A stretch of 5,409 bases of DNA, taken from positions 1 to 5,409 of the forward strand of contig JAFUXW010000014.1 of NCBI GenBank assembly GCA_017477035.1, read 5' to 3'. Positions 1 through 5,036 of this stretch are shown here, one piece after another. The notes under the pieces were generated by a model, which saw only the letters and a list, made by a program, of their open reading frames with translations, searched no databases and was not told the DNA's origin. The stretch is from Alphaproteobacteria bacterium (GTDB lineage: Bacteria > Pseudomonadota > Alphaproteobacteria > RF32 > CAG-239). The first letter of the stretch is position 1, and every line of letters starts with the position of its first letter. Position numbers and translations under genes: made by a program.

Positions 1-133
1 AGATATGTTGTGCAAGATGTTCATAAGAGATTTTTTCTTTTCTGCAAAGTCTTTCTAAGCGTGCCGGATAATCAATAGCTGTTGTTGCACTATAATTCTT
101 TGATTGTAAGTATTGTTCAAATTGTTTTTGCAT
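1..133 (-). CDS. Probable tyrosine recombinase/integrase, N-terminal fragment (runs off the window)
   Basis: An ATG at 133 on the minus strand opens a frame that runs without a stop to the window edge, giving 44 residues that begin MQKQFEQYLQSKNYSATTAI. The start is supported by an AAAGGA ribosome site (plus-strand TCCTTT at 141-146) 7 bases upstream. The pattern of an aromatic and leucine helix, then a 'K-N-Y-S-x-x-T' turn, then 'Y..RL.RL' and a second short helix resembles the SAM-like core-binding domain that begins XerC/XerD-type and phage integrases. That domain grips DNA around the crossover site. The catalytic domain with the R-H-R-Y residues would lie outside the window, so the assignment rests only on the N-terminus. 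The gene is transcribed away from the kinase pair and shares the AT-rich upstream region with it. If correct, it hints that this region is, or borders, a mobile element. A different helical DNA-binding protein remains possible. Confidence 0.55.
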   Translation of the reverse strand, partial: MQKQFEQYLQSKNYSATTAIDYPARLERLCRKEKISYEHLAQHI

Positions 134-147
134 GGTATTTTCCTTTC

Positions 148-179
148 ATAGATAGTTTTATTACTCATTAACTATTTAT
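148..179. repeat. Imperfect palindrome upstream of the recombinase-like gene, possible operator
   Basis: Arms at 148-157 (ATAGATAGTT) and 170-179 (AACTATTTAT) pair over ten positions, with one G-T mismatch that would be a wobble in RNA. The loop is 12 bases. The element sits directly upstream of the ribosome site of the leftward gene and overlaps the possible -10 box at 175-180. It could be a regulator binding site or a 5'-leader hairpin. In such AT-rich sequence, chance is also a real possibility. Confidence 0.35.
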
Positions 180-203
180 ATTATGACGTGTATCTATTTG
201 AAA
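175..203 (-). promoter_or_regulatory. Possible leftward promoter for the recombinase-like gene
   Basis: On the minus strand a TATAAA box (180-175) lies 17 bases downstream of TTTCAA (203-198). The -10 matches consensus at five of six positions but the -35 matches at only three. The position, about 40 bases before the start codon at 133, is suitable. The background is very AT-rich, so such matches are cheap, and this is a weak call. Confidence 0.3.
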
Positions 204-270
204 ATACATAAGAATTTTACTAAAATGTGCATTTTTTTACTATTTTTTGCGTATAGTGAATCAAACCATT

Positions 271-330
271 GTATTTAAATAAAAAAATAAACACCAACCC
301 CGTGCGTAACTTGGTATTTAAATGAAAAAA
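271..330 (+). repeat. Imperfect direct repeat GTATTTAAAT-(A/G)AAAAA in the divergent intergenic region
   Basis: GTATTTAAAT followed by an A-rich run occurs at 271-286 and again, with one G inserted in the A-run, at 314-329. The two copies start 43 bases apart. Each core contains the self-complementary ATTTAAAT. Between them a short inverted repeat, ACCAA (293-297) and TTGGT (311-315), flanks the only GC-richer patch of the intergenic region. The second copy ends right against the -35 of the kinase promoter, where it could act as an UP element or a regulator site. Proximity to an integrase-like gene would also fit arm-type recombinase sites, but that is only inference. Confidence 0.4.
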
Positions 331-331
331 C

Positions 332-360
332 TTGCAAATTTAATGAATTGGCAATAAAAT
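332..360 (+). promoter_or_regulatory. Sigma70-type promoter for the kinase pair
   Basis: TTGCAA (332-337, four of six to consensus) and TAAAAT (355-360, five of six) are separated by exactly 17 bases. Transcription would start near 367. That would make the ATG at 370 practically leaderless, but gives the ATG at 394 a 25-base leader carrying AAAGG. The A-rich tract just upstream of the -35 could act as an UP element. Confidence 0.6.
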
Positions 361-393
361 TTATGCTATATGCAAGGTGAGAAAGGCTTTATT

Positions 394-1146
394 ATGGACT
401 TTTTAACTAAAGAAAATGCTGATAATCTTGATTTAATCCGTGAGATTTTGGCGGATAACGATTTCAAGGATATTCAAAATATCACACGTTTGCAAAGCGG
501 TTCGCGCTCGGTTGCTTATTATGCCGATGATTATATTGTGCGTTTCCCGAAAGCTGAAATAATTTGGCAGACAATGCAACGTGAAAAAGTGATAATTGAT
601 ATGATCTATCCGCATTTAATGCCGTATTTCGATGGTAAAATCCATAAAATTGAGCTGGTTGAAGGCAAATATCCGTTTTCCATCTCTAAACGTTTTTACG
701 GTAAAATTTGTGACGGGCGACCGGAAAGTGAATATGCCGTTTTATATCAAAATTTGAGTGTTAAACAGCAAGCAAAGCTGGCACAAGATATTGCGACGTT
801 CTTTCATTTAATGCACCAAATTGATTATAAAAAGCTAAATATGCCGGAGCCGACCGAGGCTATTGATAATTGGGACGTTAGCACAAGAGAAGATTTTGAT
901 TATGCCAGTGTCAGAGAAGCTTTATTGCCGCATAAAATCGATTTAGATTACTATAAACCGACTTTGCCAAATACCGATAAAGCCTTATGCCACAACGATT
1001 TAAGCGGCTCTAATCTGTTACTCAATCCCGAAAGCGATGATATTCTCGCCGGCATTATTGATTTTGGAAACGTGGTTGTTATGCCAAAATATCAGGATTT
1101 TTTCCCGCTTTCAAAATTGACCGCAAATTGGCGATTGATACGCTGA
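394..1146 (+). CDS. Aminoglycoside phosphotransferase (APH)-like kinase, first copy, cut short by a frameshift
   Basis: This frame encodes 250 residues of a kinase in the APH/choline-kinase fold, enzymes that transfer a phosphate from a nucleotide to a small hydroxylated molecule in the cytoplasm. Residue numbers count from the ATG at 394. The N-lobe has a GSRS loop near residue 36 and 'YIVRFP' near 47-52. The catalytic loop is LCHNDLSGSN, with H200, the catalytic D202 and the metal-binding N207. The metal-binding 'IIDFG' follows, with D223. The frame then departs from the family at about residue 238 and stops 13 codons later. The missing helix region continues in another frame to 1289. I chose 394 over the in-frame ATG at 370 because AAAGG lies 8 bases upstream and the promoter sits too close to 370. 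The real substrate is unknown: family membership does not prove drug resistance. The ATP and metal sites are intact, but the truncated product lacks the terminal helices and may not fold properly. Confidence 0.8.
   Translation: MDFLTKENADNLDLIREILADNDFKDIQNITRLQSGSRSVAYYADDYIVRFPKAEIIWQTMQREKVIIDMIYPHLMPYFDGKIHKIELVEGKYPFSISKRFYGKICDGRPESEYAVLYQNLSVKQQAKLAQDIATFFHLMHQIDYKKLNMPEPTEAIDNWDVSTREDFDYASVREALLPHKIDLDYYKPTLPNTDKALCHNDLSGSNLLLNPESDDILAGIIDFGNVVVMPKYQDFFPLSKLTANWRLIR
1098..1104 (+). other. T6C run: site of the -1 frame change, matches a U-UUU-UUC slippery heptamer
   Basis: Codons GAT TTT TTC are read in the first frame. Slipping back one base, or restoring one missing T, gives TTT TTT CCC GCT. 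This leads straight into a frame whose product matches the second kinase copy. The layout T-TTT-TTC fits the X-XXY-YYZ rule for programmed -1 frameshifting. I see no strong stem-loop just after it. The nearest Shine-Dalgarno-like AGGA (1094-1097) abuts the site instead of lying about 10 bases upstream. A plain deletion or a homopolymer sequencing error is therefore more likely than programmed slippage. Confidence 0.6.
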
Positions 1147-1289
1147 CGGAATATAACAAATTGACAATTTCAAAAATAGAGCCAAAACAACTTGATTATA
1201 TGGCTTTATGCTACATCGGCTACGGACTGTATAAAACAAAAGACAATTCCTCGCCGTATTTTATGAAACTCTTAAAGCCGTTTTTATAA
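1105..1289 (+). pseudogene. Out-of-frame C-terminal part of the first APH-like kinase
   Basis: In the frame shifted by -1, 61 codons continue the kinase and end at TAA 1287-1289. They read P-A-F-K-I-D-R-K-L-A-I-D-T-L-T-E-Y-N-K-L and onward. The segment 'DFF..FKIDRKLAIDTLTEYNKL' lines up with 'DFFHFYRLDRDLAVDVIKEYNKI' at residues 216-238 of the second copy, including the DR(K/D)LA and EYNK cores. Without the frame change the whole gene would be 298 residues, close to the 303 of its neighbour. From 394 to 1289 there are 896 bases, exactly one short of 299 codons, so one lost base explains everything. The segment has no start and no ribosome site of its own. It survives without internal stops, so the lesion is recent, programmed, or a sequence error. 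Confidence 0.75.
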
Positions 1290-1292
1290 GGA
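1288..1292 (+). promoter_or_regulatory. Ribosome binding site of the second kinase, overlapping the stop of the full-length first kinase
   Basis: AAGGA lies 7 bases before the ATG at 1300 and shares two bases with the TAA at 1287-1289. This arrangement suggests translational coupling when ribosomes read the first gene to 1289. With the early stop at 1144-1146 ribosomes would end about 140 bases short, so coupling would be lost or weakened. Confidence 0.7.
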
Positions 1293-1299
1293 ATTTACC

Positions 1300-2211
1300 A
1301 TGGACTTGAGCGATTTTGATTTACCTTTTGCCACAGAGAATGCGGTTGAACTTTCCGGCGGTTCTCGTTCCAAAGGCTATTGTGCCGGAGGCTATATTGT
1401 GCGTATTCCGCTCCGAGAGGATTCTCTAACAGAGCAAAAGCGTGAAGCCGAAATTTCCGCTTTAATGCAAGAATATTTGCCAGAAAATCTGAAAAGCAAA
1501 GTAACGAATGTGCGATTTAACGGTAAATGCGCCTATCATAAAGAGATTCAAGGCGAATTGTTAGAAGCGTATCAGATCAAAAATAACTATTCTGCTATGG
1601 ATAGCAAACAACGCCATCAGTTAGCTTCGGATATAGCTGAACTTTTGGCGGCTGTTCACAATATACCTTTGGAAAAAGTGCAAGCAGTTACGCAAAAATA
1701 CGCAAAAATTTGCCGCAACGAAAATAAAACCGTGCAAAATGATTTTGATTATTCTACCGCAAAGGCTCGTATTTTGGAGGTAAGTGGCGGAAAAATCAAC
1801 TTGGATAAATTCAAAACAACAATTCCGACTGATGGATTGGCTTTGTGTCATAATGATTTGCACGCCGGTAATATGGTCGTAAAAGATAACAAATTAAACG
1901 GATTTATTGACTTTGGCGAGGCTGGTGTAAATCCGCGCATTACAGACTTTTTCCATTTTTATCGGCTTGATCGCGACTTAGCCGTTGATGTAATTAAGGA
2001 ATACAACAAAATATCGGATTATAAAATTGACATCAAAGCGGCAGATTATCAGTTTTTAAGCAATACCGGTTATACGCTTGAAAAACGCAAAGACCGCCCA
2101 TCATTTAAGCCGGAAGTCGCCAAAGTTTTAGAAAATTTTGCCGGTAGTTATCAAAAAGAAATATTGGCTCAAAAACAGATTAAGAATGCTAAGAGCGGAC
2201 TTTGTTTATAA
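1300..2211 (+). CDS. Aminoglycoside phosphotransferase (APH)-like kinase, second copy, intact
   Basis: This 303-residue cytoplasmic protein has the APH/choline-kinase fold throughout. A GGSRS loop near residues 20-24 leads to 'YIVRIP' at 32-37. A helix near 48-58 holds candidate glutamates for the nucleotide-site salt bridge. The catalytic loop is LCHNDLHAGN, with H184, D186 and N191, followed by 'GFIDFGEAG' with the metal ligand D204. The C-terminal helices contain 'DFFHFYRLDRDLAVD'. Catalytic residues are all present, so it is probably an active phosphotransferase, but the substrate cannot be read from sequence. Sugars, amino alcohols, nucleosides and antibiotics are all used in this family. 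It is a diverged paralogue of the gene just upstream, sharing GSRS, YIVR, (D/N)DFDY, LCHNDL and IDFG, and is expressed from the same transcript. The last eight codons run into the 3' end of the opposite-strand gene. The tail 'KNAKSGLCL' looks non-conserved and may be a readthrough extension. Confidence 0.85.
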   Translation: MDLSDFDLPFATENAVELSGGSRSKGYCAGGYIVRIPLREDSLTEQKREAEISALMQEYLPENLKSKVTNVRFNGKCAYHKEIQGELLEAYQIKNNYSAMDSKQRHQLASDIAELLAAVHNIPLEKVQAVTQKYAKICRNENKTVQNDFDYSTAKARILEVSGGKINLDKFKTTIPTDGLALCHNDLHAGNMVVKDNKLNGFIDFGEAGVNPRITDFFHFYRLDRDLAVDVIKEYNKISDYKIDIKAADYQFLSNTGYTLEKRKDRPSFKPEVAKVLENFAGSYQKEILAQKQIKNAKSGLCL

Positions 2212-3889
2212 GCTGCGCCTGTATTTGCTTTTGTGTTGCCGTATATAATTCGCGATATTGAGAGATGTTCGGCAAGTCGTCATATTGCTTGTCAAACAAG
2301 GTTTTTTCTCTGTTTTTCGGATTAGCTAAACGGCTGTAAAATGTCTGCAACCTGTTTCCGCTATTTGGCTCATACAAACTTTGTGCCTCGGCAAAGTCGT
2401 TTAATATCGGATTATCGCCTTTTATTTTATTCACTTCGGCAATCATTGCCGATTTATCAGCGGTGTCAGCTTTAATTTTACGGACGGTTGCGCCCTCATT
2501 ATCATAAGCATCTAAAAGCATCTGCGGCGTGTAGCCCATTTCTTTAACTTTAGAAAACGAAAAATCGTAAAGCTTGGCAAAATCAACCCTGCCGTTATCC
2601 TTAAACAGTTTATCCGCACCGTTTTGCTTAATATCAGCAATTACACGTTTAGTTGCACCCCAATCGCAATATGCGGCCCCGAGTTTACTGTTTATCAAGG
2701 CATTTGACATAAAGGTTGAGGTTTGCGTAACCATTTTTTCGACCTTATCAATAACTACAGGATTACCGCTTTTAACTGCCATTGCCATCATATACGCACC
2801 GGCAAAGGCATTCGCATGAATTTCCCGATAGCCGCGCATTACAATATCACGGACTTTTTGCGAATGTTCATCGGTTGCATTTTCCAACTTTTCCATAATA
2901 TTCGGATAAAATTTTTGGTGTTGCATAACGTGAGCAAGCTCGTGAATGTCGGTATAAAGCGAGTACATCGGATTTTCTACAAAACCGCAAAATGAAACAA
3001 TGTCTTGCTTTTCGCCGTTAGGTTTGGCAAAAACATAACCGGCAGCAAAGTTTATCGGCACTTCTTCGGTTAAAGTTTGTTGCAGGCTTTCTTTTTGCTT
3101 TTCGTCCGTGAAATTAAAGCCGTCAATAAAATCATCTATCTTTTTGGAATCTGCAAAACCGGAAGCATTACACAAATCTTCCGAAAAAGCCAAGTGATGC
3201 GTAAATTTATCAGGATTAAGCGACTGCGCCAAATTTTCTTGTTCCGCCACTAAAAAATCCTTAACCTTATGCTTGTACTCCGGCTGATAGCCTTTTCCGC
3301 TTAATAAATCTTTGATGTTCTTATAAACCGAGGTGTCGTCATAAGGCATATTGACGATATCTACAAAATCGTCAATCGGATTATTGAAGTCGTCTAAACT
3401 AAAATCGCCAAAATCCATCGGCTTGGCAATTTGCAAACTCAAATTTTCACGTTTACCGCCTTTATAAAGCACGGCAACATTTTCTTCTGTAGGCTCAAAA
3501 TATTTAATTCCAGGCTGTCCGTTTTTTTCGCCGTTTTTGCCGACAAATCCGCAATGTTCGTAAAACTTACCGGCTCCCCAAGTAGCATGAACTTCAACAC
3601 GACCATCGCAACCTTTTTCAAGGCTCATTTCATAAGCACGTTGTAAACCTACACGCCCGTAACCATGACCTTGATTTTCAATTGTACCGAAACCGTCAAT
3701 TTCCAAAACAGGCTTTAATTGCTCGGTATCGCCGATAAACCATGAATCCGGATAAATCTGACTTTCACCGCGAGAAGACGTTTTTTGTTTATGCACGCTG
3801 ACATTCATCTGACCGACAGTTTTATCGCCGTCCACCATATCAAAAGCATACATCTCACCAAAATCTATGTTCAACCCGTCATTTGTCAT
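2189..3889 (-). CDS. Fusion protein: GNAT-type acetyltransferase domain plus HExxH zinc-metallopeptidase-like domain
   Basis: The product is 566 residues, starting at ATG 3889 with GAGGA (plus-strand 3896-3900) 6 bases upstream and ending at TAG 2189-2191. Residues about 10-135 look like a GNAT domain. QGHGYG at 73-78 fits the Q-x-x-G-x-G acetyl-CoA pyrophosphate loop, and 'FYEHCGF' at 109-115 fits the typical C-terminal strand motif of N-acetyltransferases. Residues about 160-180 are a D/F-rich linker. A second domain contains HELAH (H316, E317, H320), then 'YREIHANAFA' at 354-363, where E356 is a plausible third zinc ligand. The spacing and the 'E-x-x-A-N-x-F-A' pattern resemble gluzincin peptidases of the ImmA/IrrE type. 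Residues about 400-566 match nothing I recognise. No signal peptide or membrane segment is visible, so it is presumably cytoplasmic unless exported by another route. It is the last gene of the leftward run. Catalysis by either half is inferred from motifs only. Confidence 0.75.
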   Translation of the reverse strand: MTNDGLNIDFGEMYAFDMVDGDKTVGQMNVSVHKQKTSSRGESQIYPDSWFIGDTEQLKPVLEIDGFGTIENQGHGYGRVGLQRAYEMSLEKGCDGRVEVHATWGAGKFYEHCGFVGKNGEKNGQPGIKYFEPTEENVAVLYKGGKRENLSLQIAKPMDFGDFSLDDFNNPIDDFVDIVNMPYDDTSVYKNIKDLLSGKGYQPEYKHKVKDFLVAEQENLAQSLNPDKFTHHLAFSEDLCNASGFADSKKIDDFIDGFNFTDEKQKESLQQTLTEEVPINFAAGYVFAKPNGEKQDIVSFCGFVENPMYSLYTDIHELAHVMQHQKFYPNIMEKLENATDEHSQKVRDIVMRGYREIHANAFAGAYMMAMAVKSGNPVVIDKVEKMVTQTSTFMSNALINSKLGAAYCDWGATKRVIADIKQNGADKLFKDNGRVDFAKLYDFSFSKVKEMGYTPQMLLDAYDNEGATVRKIKADTADKSAMIAEVNKIKGDNPILNDFAEAQSLYEPNSGNRLQTFYSRLANPKNREKTLFDKQYDDLPNISQYRELYTATQKQIQAQLINKVRS

Positions 3890-3949
3890 TTATATTCCTC
3901 TTTTTTCTCTTTTACACTATTTTTTGTCAAAAATCAAGAAAAATCACAC
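3890..3949. other. AT-rich gap between the cysteine-rich gene and the fusion gene
   Basis: This 60-base gap is the largest inside the leftward run. It holds the GAGGA ribosome site of the fusion gene, a minus-strand TTGACA (plus-strand TGTCAA at 3925-3930) and an AT-only inverted repeat ATTTTT-tgtc-AAAAAT at 3919-3934. The TTGACA has no acceptable -10 at 16-18 bases, and the repeat is too weak for an intrinsic terminator. A secondary promoter or regulator site is possible but unproven. Confidence 0.4.
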
Positions 3950-4525
3950 CTAACTGTTTACGCGTTGGCCATTTTCGTAATTGTATCTGGCGATTTTTAT
4001 ATCGCGCTTGTGTTGCTCGAAATGGTCTTCTAATTCACGGCGAACATTGCGCAAAAGCGATTCATCTTTCGGAGCTTTATCAATCGCCTTAATCAGCGAC
4101 ATACCGCGTTTGCCGTTTAATACCGCATTCATCATATTACGCTCGGTTGCATCCAACGCCATAAATAAATTAACAATCAGATTTTTTAAGGCCGTGTTAC
4201 CCTCTAACGGTGGTTTTGAGCCGAATTTATCTTCCAAAAACCCGATAAACTTTTGGCGCAAACCTTCTTCTTCGCGTTTATGATTAACTTTTAAAGTATT
4301 GCCATCAAAACCGGTATTTTCTCTAAAAGAAACAGCTCGCGCATCACCGCGCAATTCGGCCATTTTAGCCGTATTTTTGCGCTGTTCCGGATTTAAGCAT
4401 TCTTCACACCGCCACGTTACATCTTGCGATGTTTCTAATTTTCGCATAAATAAGGCGCAAAAATCATGCCAACCTTGTAGGTACGGACAAGTTTCAGGAC
4501 AATTCTTATTATTTTCTTCAGTCAT
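3950..4525 (-). CDS. Unknown 191-residue protein with an N-terminal cysteine cluster
   Basis: I do not recognise this protein. It starts MTEENNK at ATG 4525, chosen because GAGGAG (plus-strand 4530-4535) sits 4 bases upstream. An in-frame ATG 51 bases further out lies inside the previous gene and lacks such a site. The N-terminal 45 residues carry C9-x3-C13, C23 and C40-x2-C43, with H20 and W19 nearby. The C40-E-E-C43 knuckle and C9-P-E-T-C13 suggest a metal (zinc or iron-sulfur) site. The remainder is charged and mostly helical: a K/R/E-rich middle (about 80-110), a hydrophobic helix 'LIVNLFMALDATERNMM', and a basic tail. There is no signal peptide or membrane span. The start overlaps the end of the upstream gene by 8 bases (ATGACTGA), so the two are almost certainly co-translated and may act together. 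An accessory or adaptor role to the neighbouring enzyme-like proteins is only a guess. Confidence 0.75.
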   Translation of the reverse strand: MTEENNKNCPETCPYLQGWHDFCALFMRKLETSQDVTWRCEECLNPEQRKNTAKMAELRGDARAVSFRENTGFDGNTLKVNHKREEEGLRQKFIGFLEDKFGSKPPLEGNTALKNLIVNLFMALDATERNMMNAVLNGKRGMSLIKAIDKAPKDESLLRNVRRELEDHFEQHKRDIKIARYNYENGQRVNS

Positions 4526-5021
4526 TTTGCTCCTCACGCAAATATTTAGGCGGAATGTAGCCGTCTTTAAGTACAATCAAATAATGCCTCACCACAGCAT
4601 ATAATAAATCTTTGGCGGCATCTACTTTTTCCCAAGTTAAAGGTGACAAGTCGATTTCTTCCGGTTTGACCTCAAAGAATTTTTCATTATATCCGCCGGC
4701 ATCCGAGCCGTTTTTGCACCAAATTGACTCAACAAGTCCAGCTTTGATTAAATCATCAAGCTCAAACGAAAACAATGCCGAGCGGTCAACAATCGCTTTT
4801 AGCACCGCATCATTGCCTTGCCATTTTATCGGCTCGGTTAAACACGAAATCGCGCGAGAACGACCGGCAAAGGTCTTATCAAGCCATGCCATAATATCAT
4901 CACGATTTTCCGAACCGGCACGATGAGCATAAGCACGTAAATCACGCGGGCCTTTGGATATTGACAGCAGGCCTTTTTCTTTCACGGTATTTTCTTTTGG
5001 TGCGTAGTGGTATAGTTTCAT
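4518..5021 (-). CDS. Unknown 167-residue protein, weak ADP-ribosyltransferase-like appearance
   Basis: The frame runs from ATG 5021 to TGA 4518-4520. The ribosome site is poor, with only AGAAAG-like purines upstream, so expression may rely on coupling to the exporter gene ending 15 bases before. The N-terminus MKLYHYAPKENTVKEKGLLS has the 'L-Y-H-Y/T ... GLLS' shape seen at the first strand of several ADP-ribosyltransferase-like folds. 'NEKFFEV' at 112-118 could supply a late glutamate, and 'GYIPPKYL' at 154-161 resembles the closing segment of some such proteins. Other notable runs are 'SRAISCLTEPI' (55-65), 'LFSFELDDLIKAGLVESIW' (83-101) and 'PEEIDLSPLTWEKVD' (120-134). No helix long or hydrophobic enough to cross a membrane is present. 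I do not recognise the family with confidence, and the transferase idea is a hypothesis from motif shape. The tight packing with the cysteine-rich protein suggests the pair is functional together. Confidence 0.75.
   Translation of the reverse strand: MKLYHYAPKENTVKEKGLLSISKGPRDLRAYAHRAGSENRDDIMAWLDKTFAGRSRAISCLTEPIKWQGNDAVLKAIVDRSALFSFELDDLIKAGLVESIWCKNGSDAGGYNEKFFEVKPEEIDLSPLTWEKVDAAKDLLYAVVRHYLIVLKDGYIPPKYLREEQND
4530..4535 (-). promoter_or_regulatory. Ribosome binding site that fixes the start of the cysteine-rich protein
   Basis: The minus strand reads GAGGAG-CAAA-ATG. The site lies within the last codons of the upstream 167-residue gene (two Glu codons). It is the strongest Shine-Dalgarno sequence in the window and favours the start at 4525 over the longer reading from 4576. 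Confidence 0.7.
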
Positions 5022-5036
5022 TTTTACTTTCTTTTT

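Noticed and set aside
134..369. tRNA, small RNA or CRISPR repeats in the intergenic region
   Set aside because: No cloverleaf, CCA end, regularly spaced repeats or GC-rich hairpin with a T-run was seen; the repeats present are only two and AT-rich.
370..393. Longer start of the first kinase at ATG 370
   Set aside because: It has no ribosome site and would lie within about three bases of the predicted transcription start, whereas ATG 394 has AAAGG at good spacing and matches the neighbour's N-terminus length better.
1105..1150. Stimulatory stem-loop downstream of the slippery heptamer
   Set aside because: Only a three-base-pair stem (CGC/GCG around 1121-1132) could be found by eye, which is not convincing as a frameshift stimulator.
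1621..1863. Minus-strand open frames within the kinases and plus-strand frames within 2574-4926
   Set aside because: They lie antisense to well-supported genes, lack ribosome sites or recognisable motifs, and have the odd composition expected of shadow frames.
3902..3930. Promoter for the fusion gene based on a perfect minus-strand TTGACA
   Set aside because: No TATAAT-like box falls 16-18 bases downstream; the sequence there is GAAAAA. The gene is close enough to its upstream neighbour to share a transcript.
3919..3934. Intrinsic terminator at the ATTTTT/AAAAAT inverted repeat
   Set aside because: The stem is only six A-T pairs, too weak to stop transcription by itself.
4526..4576. Longer N-terminus (17 extra residues) for the cysteine-rich protein
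   Set aside because: The extension is read through the end of the upstream gene in another frame. The strong GAGGAG lies right before the internal ATG at 4525.
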